Source: Chitinophaga skermanii (GTDB lineage Bacteria; Bacteroidota; Bacteroidia; Chitinophagales; Chitinophagaceae). From it: DNA of 64,000 bases. Shown here piece by piece: positions 37,956-45,519 of this stretch. Both the position numbers and the translations under genes were made by a program. The notes under the pieces were generated by a model. The model was not told where the DNA came from. It searched no databases and saw only the letters and a list, made by a program, of their open reading frames with translations. The stretch is taken from positions 124,001 through 188,000 of the forward strand of contig NZ_QLLL01000006.1 in the NCBI RefSeq assembly GCF_003259335.1, given 5' to 3'. The first letter of the stretch is position 1. Each line of letters begins with the position of its first letter.

Positions 37956-38234
37956 AGAGTCTTTAACTATATTTCATTTTTTAAGTAGAAATCTATTCTC
38001 ACCAAGCTATATTTTCATTTAACCGTTGTATCTTTTAATTCCACCAAAAGTATAAAATACTAATAATCCTTAATTATTAAGTTTAGTAGAATTTATAAAA
38101 ACCAAAGCATTGCATGAATTTACAGTACTTTGGTTTTTATTACTAATTCAAATTCGCATTATTGAATCTAAACATTGTGGTAACAATATAAAACTTATTA
38201 TGTTTTTTGTGCGCAAGCAATTGCTCCGTGCCTA

Positions 38235-38492
38235 TCACTTATCAATAATAGTCAATACATCTCCACTTTTTAATAAGTGTTCATTCAATAATTCAACTTG
38301 GCATGCAAAAACATTTAAGTCCAAAAATTCCTTTGGCTTTTCAAATGCTATTCCTATTATTTTGATCCATAAGTTGCGCTTAGTTTCTTCTAGCTCTAAA
38401 TTTATTCGTGGAAATACATCTATGGGAAATTCCATGATTGCAATTATGCCTAAACTAGTATTAAAAACTTCTAAAATATTAACTAAACCCAT
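38235..38492 (-). CDS. putative immunity protein for the adjacent RHS tip
   Basis: 85 residues from the ATG at 38492. It begins 31 bases after the stop codon of the RHS tip and runs in the same direction, the standard place for an immunity gene. The sequence is rich in Leu/Ile/Glu (NLELEETKRNLWIKIIGIAF... ending GDVLTIIDK). I do not recognise the family. A short alternative frame (MATKFKSTGKKKK) begins inside the tip's end, and a one-base shift in the A-run could join the two, so the true start is uncertain. Confidence 0.5.
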   Translation of the reverse strand: MGLVNILEVFNTSLGIIAIMEFPIDVFPRINLELEETKRNLWIKIIGIAFEKPKEFLDLNVFACQVELLNEHLLKSGDVLTIIDK

Positions 38493-38522
38493 TCTAATTA
38501 CTTTTTCTTTTTTCCAGTTGAT

Positions 38523-40757
38523 TTAAACTTTGTTGCCATGTTTTTTTGCTCTTTCAATTTCTGCAATTTCAGTTGCAGTCCATCCTTCTCTTTTTCCTAT
38601 CTTCAATAACCAGTTTTGGGCTTCTATTTCGAGGCGAACTTTGACAATTTCACTTCCCATATATTCACTGCCATATTTCATTCTTTGAAAGTGATGAAAT
38701 GCTTCTTCTAATATTTGAGGCCTAGAGACCATGTTCCCTACTAAGATACTGCCTTTTTCTCCCACATTTTCCATATATGTTGCTTGAGCCCCCATGCGTT
38801 TTAGATAGGCTTTATCATCCTCTGAAACTGCCTCAATAATTTTTACTCCATCATTTAGAGCTTTACGAATAATGCTATTCCCTTCAAAGTGAGACATTTT
38901 TACTGAGCCAAGTCCCTTGATCATATAAATATCAACAGCAAATGTGAGCCCCTGCCCTAGCGCATACCCAGCAGCCTCAGGCTCACCTGTTAATAGATTT
39001 ATTCCCCAATTTTTTATTGCCCCAGGAATACTTGAAATAGTTTCTACGGGATGAGAAACGGCATGTACAACTGTGCCAAATTCTTTCGCCCTATCACTTT
39101 GCCTGTATTCTGAATAATTCCATGGATTCCTTTCTGCCCAATCAAGAGTCGCTTTAAGTACTCCTTTTAAATATGACACTGACTTTTTCGACGCTCCACG
39201 TAAATCTTCTAGCGATATATTCTTATACGCTTTCGCTGGTAATACAGGCTCTAAACCATTCCAATCAATAGCAGCAATTGGAGTATTTGCAGCGAATTGA
39301 TATGGTGCTAAATCCGGATATTTTATTGATAATGGGTCAACACTAAAAAATTTCCCTATCCTCGGATCGTAAATCCTCATACCATAATCTTGTTGATTAC
39401 CATCACCTTTCACCTCGTTATCATTCTCCTTCCCATTAAACCCATAACGATATCCACCTAGCCCATATACGCCTACATTCCCACTTCCATTTCCTGTTAA
39501 TTCAGCACCATCACTAATATAAGCAATAAAATCATCATTTGTACCAGATTCAAACCCCTCTACAAATTCGATTAAGTTTGATGCGACATATTCTCTAGGA
39601 GTATTCCCAGTTCTGCTACTAACAGCTAATGTTGGAGGAATAGAAGCTCCACCCCCACTACCATTTCCACCTCCACTTAACAAAGCAGCTCCTCGTCCAG
39701 GTATTACCATACCAAATGGATAATAGTCTTGTGCACTATTTACAATTGGTAAATAGTAATTAATATTAACTCCATTTGCCGACACTTCCTTCTTACGGTC
39801 GTATAAGGTAGCAAGTACGTTACCCAAGTGATTGGAGAGCTCATATACCTTTCTTCCTCTTGAGAATATTGAGAAACTTCCAACACTTAATCAAGGTAGT
39901 GTCAATGTACTTCCCGGTGGAGGAGTTGCAACATTTAATGTATCATTGAAAACACCCAAGCGACTGCTTCTATAAATATGTAATTCTGTTTAAGATAATT
40001 GTCCGTTATTCAATAATGTATTCCCTTTTACATAAGTGCTCATTACATTACCTGTCGCATCACAGATATACCACGTTGCTATATTATTGATTTTCTTACT
40101 AATTCGGTTTCCAGCTGCATCATAGGTGTAAGTAATAATACCGTTTTTACTGTTAATAGAGGAAATCTTACCATATACATTCCATGTAATGGCAGAAACA
40201 CTATCCTTATTATCTTTTATAAGGTTTCCAATTTCATCGTAGGCATAATTACCAGCAATTTGATCATCAATATCATTCGCATAATTTGATGGATCAACAA
40301 CATCTCGTATATGATCCAAATTATTAGTCCCCGCTTTATAATGATAAGTCAAATTATCCATTGCCAATGGTCTATTACCAATTAACGTATTGCCATTTCT
40401 AATATACTTTAGGATATTACCATTAGGATCATATTGAATAGTTTCTTTAAAATCATTCAATGCAGGAAGTGATGTCCAAGTATTAATTGAAGTATTCAGC
40501 CCTCGATGCGCTTTCATTCCTGTAATCCTATTCAATACATCATATGAATAGGCAAATAACAAGGGTTCTCCAGCTCTATCATTATTTTGACTAATTGCGT
40601 CAATGTTTTCATTGAATAAAGGGCGGAAGTTTGCATTAATTGCTTCTGCGCTTGCAAACGGTTTTACACCCGTTCTGATCGGTGAATAATCTCTTTCTCC
40701 AAAATAGTGCAGGGCAAATCCAAATGCATCTCGCGCTACTAAGCTTCCATTCACCAT
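38523..40757 (-). pseudogene. RHS repeat protein with toxin tip, broken by two in-frame stops
   Basis: One continuous leftward frame encodes YD repeats (ITYTYDAAGNRISKK, YSYDVLNRITG), the strand SNHLGNVLATL, the core end YGMRIYDPRIGKFFSVDPL...YQFAANTPIAAIDWNG, and a variable C-terminal tip of about 220 residues. Two stop codons interrupt it, TAA at 39990-39992 and TGA at 39891-39893, 33 codons apart in the same frame. CAA to TAA and CGA to TGA single changes would explain both. The tip ends with EEAFHHFQ...LEIEAQNWLL, which could be a metal-peptidase-like toxin motif; this is tentative. The N-terminal delivery half is missing; homology begins abruptly at 40757. Confidence 0.85.
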
Positions 40758-40789
40758 AAAATGTGGATGTTAAAGCAATCTTAGTATCA

Positions 40790-41150
40790 TTAATTGTTCC
40801 AAATACTAATGGATGCGATTCTAACTGGATTATACCAAGCCCTTTCATCATTCCATTGTCTCCACCCTTCAAATAAATTTGGAGTATGTAGCGTGATCGC
40901 GCCATAATTTGCAACATCTTCAGCTTGTCTTTTCTTGACTTGCGCTTGTCTTTGCACTCCAAACATAACATTCTACATCCATTCTTCTGCACCATCCAAG
41001 TATATCACTTGAATAGGAGTATTTCCCGCAAATTGATATGGGGTATACCATGGATCGACAATGCTAATCTCACTACAAACTACCGGCAGAAAATAGTTGG
41101 GGGGGAGAGGGAGGTATCCATTTGTAGTGTTGTTCTTATTTCATCCAAAA
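40790..41150 (-). pseudogene. second RHS core-end remnant with short tip
   Basis: The minus strand reads SIVDPWYTPYQFAGNTPIQ (41068 down), the RHS core end with a small deletion after VDP, then LDGAEEWM, an in-frame TAG, and about 60 codons (QVKKRQAEDVANYGAITLHTP...) to TAA at 40790-40792. It lies between the right att-like repeat and the broken RHS gene. It is an orphan tip scar. Confidence 0.65.
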
Positions 41151-41260
41151 TAGATAAATACTCAAAAATGTGTTCAAAGAATTTTCAATCCCCGGTACAA
41201 ATAGGAGCGGACGCTTCTGAGAAATTAAAAGGCAACGATACAAATCGTTGCCTTTTTTGT
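41150..41260 (+). repeat. right att-like repeat: insert end plus tRNA-Leu 3' copy and terminator
   Basis: 41188-41260 repeats the last ten bases of tRNA-Leu and its terminator. Bases 41150-41187 resemble those before the middle copy near 37878. The copied hairpin (GGCAACGAT/ATCGTTGCC) is intact. Such duplications arise when an element integrates at a tRNA 3' end; no integrase gene is present in the window. Confidence 0.8.
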
Positions 41261-41449
41261 TTTGTAACTCTTCGATACCTAAAAATGCATTAGTCTAGTG
41301 TCTTTAGAGGAAAATTTGTATGGACTAACTTATTTATACATCCCTTTTATCTGATTTACTTATTATAAAAGTAGGACGCTTAATAAATTAAAGCATATAT
41401 CTATAACTATAAAAAAGCCACAGAAATATGCTTTAAAATTCCTACTTGA

Positions 41450-41920
41450 TTAACCTGAAGATGTTGAATTACTTATATTGTAAAAATAAAAGAACATTAA
41501 AACCAAAATCGCCCCCCTTAACAACACATTTTCACTCAAATTATCATCTATTTCTAATAGAGTCGGATTTCTCTTACTAATTGCGTGCCCTACTAATTCT
41601 CCATTATCATATATTTTCATACTTCTCCATCTACTTTTAATAAAAATAAAATGATCTAATAAATCCAAGCTAAAACATGCGAGAAAAAAACCATTTATTT
41701 CCCCTCTATACCATAAGTCGGCCCCATCACGAATACGCACGTAAAATGCTGATCGTCCATAAGTAACTTGGTCCACTTTAAGAGTTATTATCTCATTTTT
41801 TTTTCCATCAAAAAATTCAAATATGTTTCCTCCTGTTTTTATACTATATAGCAACAAATTAGACTCTACAATAATTATAGAATAGTTTCCAAAGCCATTA
41901 CTTTCAATTTTGTATTTCAT
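41450..41920 (-). CDS. small protein, probable immunity partner
   Basis: 156 residues. Beta-rich N-terminal part (KVDQVTYGRSAFYVRIRDG, KIYDNGELVGHAIS) and one C-terminal hydrophobic helix (VLLRGAILVLMFFYFY). I do not recognise the family. Its ATG follows by three bases the stop codon of a decayed tip (41924-42130), which suggests an immunity gene. Confidence 0.5.
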   Translation of the reverse strand: MKYKIESNGFGNYSIIIVESNLLLYSIKTGGNIFEFFDGKKNEIITLKVDQVTYGRSAFYVRIRDGADLWYRGEINGFFLACFSLDLLDHFIFIKSRWRSMKIYDNGELVGHAISKRNPTLLEIDDNLSENVLLRGAILVLMFFYFYNISNSTSSG

Positions 41921-41923
41921 ATA

Positions 41924-42130
41924 CTAATAATAAACACCCAATTTAACTTCACCTCCAATAAAAAATTTTGCTCCTAAATTCAAATCTACCCCATAAAAAC
42001 TGGGTCAAAGTTAAGATTAGTACTTGCATTAGGCTTTATAGCAATTTTCAGCATAGGGTTAGTTCTTTTTAGAATAATTACCATAGGTAGTTACTGAAAG
42101 GTTTACTCCCAATTTAATATCATTAAAATT
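41924..42130 (-). pseudogene. decayed toxin-tip end
   Basis: Frame fragments read LNLGAKFFIGGEVKLGVYY to a TAG at 41924-41926, with earlier related pieces (KLGVNLSVTTYGNYSKKN) in a shifted frame. The alternating strand pattern is of the kind found at ends of RHS-type tips. Too broken for a name. Confidence 0.4.
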
Positions 42131-42139
42131 ATGACCTCA

Positions 42140-42385
42140 CTACTCATAGATAGATGAAGCAATTAACACTTTAGCAAATAATTGCCAAGAGGGTGTCATA
42201 TCAATTTTGTGCATAGAATTTGGCTTAGAAGCCTCTAAAAAAGCTTTCATAGCATACAGAAAATCCTCAATACTTCTATTTTCCCAACTGTCAATATTTG
42301 TTTGAAAATCATTAATAAATAATGACAAAAACTTTACAAAGTCTTCTTTATTATTAATTCTATCAATAAAGTCTGTTACATCCAT
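42140..42385 (-). CDS. DUF7660-like small acidic protein, probable immunity
   Basis: 81 residues from the ATG at 42385. The pattern (F..F...FINDF, SWENRSIEDFLYAMKAFLEA, WQLFAKVLIASSIYE) matches what I know of the DUF7660 family, small acidic proteins common next to polymorphic toxins. The ATG lies one base after the stop of a toxin-tip remnant. Family recall is moderate; immunity is inferred from position. Confidence 0.6.
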   Translation of the reverse strand: MDVTDFIDRINNKEDFVKFLSLFINDFQTNIDSWENRSIEDFLYAMKAFLEASKPNSMHKIDMTPSWQLFAKVLIASSIYE

Positions 42386-42386
42386 A

Positions 42387-42500
42387 TTATCCTCGTTTTC
42401 TAGGTTTACGTATATCAATTGAAACTCCACTATTTGTCGTAGTAAATTTAAAAAGATCTTTTTTAGGTATATGATCCAATTTAAATCTAATTGCTTTCAG
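42387..42500 (-). pseudogene. toxin-tip remnant before the DUF7660-like gene
   Basis: About 37 codons (LKAIRFKLDHIPKKDLFKF...SIDIRKPRKRG) ending in TAA at 42387-42389. A basic C-terminus of this type is common in nuclease tips. Its upstream part is lost near 42500. Confidence 0.45.
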
Positions 42501-42589
42501 TACCTGTATTTTTCCTATTGTCAAAATCTGATTTAGTTAGTTTACCGTCACACTTGATATTTACCTGTTCTTCAACAGTCTTTGATATT

Positions 42590-42793
42590 AGAAATAGTAA
42601 ACTGGCGAATACCCTGGATAGGACTATGGGCTTTAGCTGCGTGAGGCCAGCGATACCAACATCCTTAAAGATACTAAAATGATGAAGCGGCTTAATGAAA
42701 TTATCTAACTCCCTGATATGGATAAAGAGTGTGTTTACTCCCTTTATGGATGCTATCCTTGCTAAATCTAAATTACCAACTATATTAAAATGA
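42590..42793 (+). pseudogene. broken XRE-type helix-turn-helix regulator, C-terminal part
   Basis: Pieces in shifting frames read SKLANTLD, then EASDTNILKDTKMMKRLNEI, a stop, LPDMDKECVYSL, then after another shift DAILAKSKLPTILK and TGA at 42791-42793. The order and wording match the C-terminal region of XRE-family regulators common in Bacteroidota. At least two frameshifts and one stop are present. Confidence 0.55.
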
Positions 42794-42826
42794 TAAAACC
42801 CTGTCTGCGACCGGGTTTATCATTTT
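42787..42826. terminator. hairpin terminator
   Basis: AAAATGATAAAACCC (42787-42801) pairs with GGGTTTATCATTTT (42813-42826) with one extra A. It follows the broken regulator on the plus strand and the 84-residue gene on the minus strand. Confidence 0.75.
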
Positions 42827-42864
42827 GTATTTACAATAACTTATTCTTTTGTTCATCATTTCCA

Positions 42865-43119
42865 TCATAGTAAAGGTATTCCAAAGTCTGAATAGCTATT
42901 CCCGCAATTTTCTTCTTGAGGGAATAATTGCAATTCTCCCATTATATCTTCAGATTCTTCCAAAGGAATATCGAACCCTTGATATAGTGTAATTGCCACC
43001 TCTGTTGGTGTAGCCCCCTTTTTCTTTAATTTCAATAAGACATCCTGCTTTGCTAAAGCCGCAATATTAAGCGTTCTTAAATATTCATAAAACGCTTTTA
43101 TGCTTGGATGTAAATTCAT
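42865..43119 (-). CDS. small uncharacterised protein
   Basis: 84 residues, mostly helical by pattern (YEYLRTLNIAALAKQDVLLKLKKKG, TPTEVAITLYQGFDIPLEESEDIMGEL). No family recognised. It sits in the toxin/immunity region and points left like its neighbours, so it could be another immunity gene, but there is no toxin remnant directly upstream to show it. Confidence 0.55.
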   Translation of the reverse strand: MNLHPSIKAFYEYLRTLNIAALAKQDVLLKLKKKGATPTEVAITLYQGFDIPLEESEDIMGELQLFPQEENCGNSYSDFGIPLL

Positions 43120-43229
43120 AAAGTATTATCAAAATTTATCGCGGTTTCTGATCCTTTTTTAAGTTTAATTTATTTCTCTAGGTTTACTATTAGGCAGATC
43201 AGAAACAACAAAAAATCCCACAATTTAAG

Positions 43230-43673
43230 TTAAAACCTTATTGGTAAATCATACTTGTAAGCAACTTTGGTACTTCCACATTGCGCTGGCACAAAGTTGG
43301 GAAAAGATAAAATAACCACTTTCATTTCCTTTTCTTGATTCGTTAATTCATTACTTTTCTTGTTGTTAATAGTTACCGAAATAACCTTCCCTTCTTCATT
43401 AATAATTATTTCCGCTAGAAATGTTCCAATAAAACCTTCGGAGGTATCCAATATCCTATAATGATGTAGTAAATAACTTGCTAATGCATTATCGCCGCCG
43501 GGAAATTCTGGTCTATTATCTAGATGTGTAAAGATCTGCTTATGTAGTGCAGAATCGTAAAAACTTGGGCAATGTTCCACTGTTTGCCTCGTAGCCGAAT
43601 TAGAGCAAGAAGGCAAAACAAGTGAAGAAAGAACAGTGGTGAGTATCACAAAATTATTTTTCCTGTTCCACAC
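43230..43673 (-). CDS. lipoprotein with TonB C-terminal-like domain
   Basis: 147 residues from the GTG at 43673, chosen because it places a hydrophobic signal and a lipobox-like LPSC directly at the N-terminus; the longer open frame overlaps another gene. The C-terminal 95 residues fit the TonB_C type: PEFPGGDNALASYL, then GTFLAEIIINEEGKVISV, ending in a YKYDLPIRF strand. The start overlaps the 75-residue gene upstream by 20 bases. A true TonB would have a membrane anchor and Pro-rich linker, which are absent. Confidence 0.7.
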   Translation of the reverse strand: MWNRKNNFVILTTVLSSLVLPSCSNSATRQTVEHCPSFYDSALHKQIFTHLDNRPEFPGGDNALASYLLHHYRILDTSEGFIGTFLAEIIINEEGKVISVTINNKKSNELTNQEKEMKVVILSFPNFVPAQCGSTKVAYKYDLPIRF

Positions 43674-43881
43674 GCTTCTTTTCTGGTTTAAACAAATATT
43701 TATTATTGTATTCATCAGCATGTTTAGCATTATCGATTTGTGTTTTCGTGTTGTCATATTTAGGGGATGCTCCATATCCATGCATTTGAAGAAAAATTTC
43801 GCGAAGTAAGTATTGAATCTGGTCAATTGTAAGTAGCACTAAATAACTGTTAATTAGCTTATTACCATTAATATAAAACAT
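43654..43881 (-). CDS. small protein after a decayed RHS tip, possible immunity
   Basis: 75 residues (NSYLVLLTIDQIQYLLREIFLQ... rich in Lys/Glu/Asn at the end). The ATG lies three bases after the tip stop codon at 43885. No family recognised. It overlaps the TonB_C-like gene by 20 bases. Confidence 0.5.
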   Translation of the reverse strand: MFYINGNKLINSYLVLLTIDQIQYLLREIFLQMHGYGASPKYDNTKTQIDNAKHADEYNNKYLFKPEKKRVEQEK

Positions 43882-43884
43882 TGG

Positions 43885-44438
43885 CTACATCATTATGTTA
43901 TACTTAATATTAGGATCGGTAAATGGAGTCGTTTTGTACGAAACTCCCCAACTCTTAATTAATTTTGTATCTGGTATTTTACTTGGAAACTTAACTGCAA
44001 GATTTGGCTCATCATGTTCAGGGCCTTGCGTATAATCAAAAGGATGTTCTAAACGTGCTGAGCGTAATAATTCGTGTACTGTATCAATCACAATCAATTG
44101 GCCTATAAATAGCAAATTGAAATGGAGTTAATTCAGTCCACCAATACCATATACTCCTATATTTCCACTTCCATTTCTTATTTGCTCAGTTTTGTGCCAG
44201 ATTCAAATCCTACTGTAAATTCGATAAAGTTTGATGCGAAATACTCTTTAGGAGTATTCCCAGTTCTGCTACTAACTGTTAATGTTGGAGGAATCAAAGC
44301 TGCACCCCCACTATCATTTCCTCCAACATTTAACAAAGCAGTTCCTCGTCCTGGTATCACCATACCAAATGCATAATAGTCTTGTGCACTATTTACAATT
44401 GGTAAATATTAATTAATATTAACTCCATTTGCAGACAC
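43885..44438 (-). pseudogene. third RHS core remnant with internal deletion and tip
   Basis: From 44438 the minus strand repeats the RHS gene at 38.5-40.8 kb: VSANGVNIN, an in-frame TAA (44409-44411; the other copy has TAC), LPIVNSAQDYY, FGMVIPGRG, then a small deletion and shift, NGSGNIGVYGIGG, and a large deletion that joins directly to ELTPFQFA. The tip then continues in another frame (IVIDTVHELLRSARLEHPF...) to TAG at 43885. The loss of the SVDP segment and three separate lesions show old decay. Confidence 0.75.
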
Positions 44439-44537
44439 TTAATACATTAAAATGAAAATGCATTTCTACTTCTTTTCAATTAAATGCAATCACTAAAAAT
44501 TGAATGCGTGTTGTTCTTGTTTGATAGCTATCCAATT

Positions 44538-45287
44538 CTACTCCAAATAAAATTTTTTTGAATGTTGCTTACCCCAACCATCCAATTCTTGAAATGGTGA
44601 TTTTAAAAAAGTTTTAATACTAGGTAGACCCACTTTGCATTGAACCATAGTTTCAACTACAATTATTAACGGCTCTAAAGTCTCTGGACTATCTCCTGTA
44701 ACATCAGAATATAAATTCATCATTCCAATTTCAATAGTATTATCAATAATACTTAATATAAACTCCGGTAATTCGCTATAAACTTTTCGAAGCTCTTCCA
44801 ACTCATCTAGGGAAAAACTAGGATATTCGCTGACCGGATAATGATAATCAACTATTACATCAGAAAAATATTTTGTAGCAATACGCGCCCAATCATCAAG
44901 GTTAGTATCGGTAAACTTCCAAATATCATTTATAACTCTTTCTAATAATTCATTACAAACATTTTGATGTGCTAAAGCTACTTCCAAGCATCTCGCAGCA
45001 TATGCAAGTCTTGCCCTAATTGATAGCTGTTTTAAAAAGTCTATTCTTATACTCTCCATTATTTGGTTCTTCCCTTCAATGTTATTGACAGTTTTGCATG
45101 TAGGATGTGGAATGTATGTTCTATTTTTAATGATAATTTCATTGTTGTATATTCTCGATTTTCCCATTTTGAACCATTTTTTTAGCGCCTGGTTATAGGC
45201 ATCTATTTCTTTACAGTTAAATGTAGTTCTATCTTCATAAAAGTAGACTTGAAAAAATGCTGCTTTGTCAATATTTGAAAGCAGCAT
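44538..45287 (-). CDS. uncharacterised protein, immunity-like
   Basis: 249 residues from the ATG at 45287; an ATG at 45059 (MESIRIDFLKQLS) would give 173 and start at the helical domain. The body is helical and acidic (LDDWARIATKYFSDVI, FSLDELEELRKVYSELPEFI) and ends ELDGWGKQHSKKFYLE. A GWG-containing tail is a feature I associate with some small immunity families of polymorphic toxins, but I cannot name one. It lies upstream of the third RHS remnant in the same direction. Confidence 0.55.
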   Translation of the reverse strand: MLLSNIDKAAFFQVYFYEDRTTFNCKEIDAYNQALKKWFKMGKSRIYNNEIIIKNRTYIPHPTCKTVNNIEGKNQIMESIRIDFLKQLSIRARLAYAARCLEVALAHQNVCNELLERVINDIWKFTDTNLDDWARIATKYFSDVIVDYHYPVSEYPSFSLDELEELRKVYSELPEFILSIIDNTIEIGMMNLYSDVTGDSPETLEPLIIVVETMVQCKVGLPSIKTFLKSPFQELDGWGKQHSKKFYLE

Positions 45288-45519
45288 TTTCTATTTCATA
45301 TCCAATAGGTTCATCATAAACGTCTAATTCAGAAACTGCTTAAAATACAACATCTAAAGTTAAAAACTTTGTTATAAAATTCTAGAATACTTTCGACACA
45401 ACAATTCAAGCGCTTTGATTAAACTGACTTACTCTATCCTTCATTACCTACTTGCATAGCTGCATTCGACTACATGTTATTAAATTAATATCGCTATAAT
45501 CGCATCTAAATAATCAATA

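Larger units (their letters stand above)
37333..38234. other. AT-rich stretch with decayed sequence
   Basis: About 900 bases without an intact gene. It contains a coding remnant (37456-37690, minus strand), a second short leftward frame starting MDGKIELGEAYLEL near 37852 that stops after 24 codons, and a degenerate copy of the tRNA-Leu-end repeat (37878-37955). Base composition is clearly more AT-rich than the housekeeping regions. It looks like old, eroding insert DNA. Confidence 0.6.

Noticed and set aside
38110..38526. A 138-codon rightward frame opposite the RHS tip's neighbour gene
   Set aside because: The leftward 85-residue frame has better composition and the expected place for an immunity gene; the rightward one is its shadow.
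43674..43826. N-terminal extension of the TonB_C-like lipoprotein
   Set aside because: It lies inside the 75-residue gene in another frame, lacks a signal sequence and would bury the lipobox in mid-protein.
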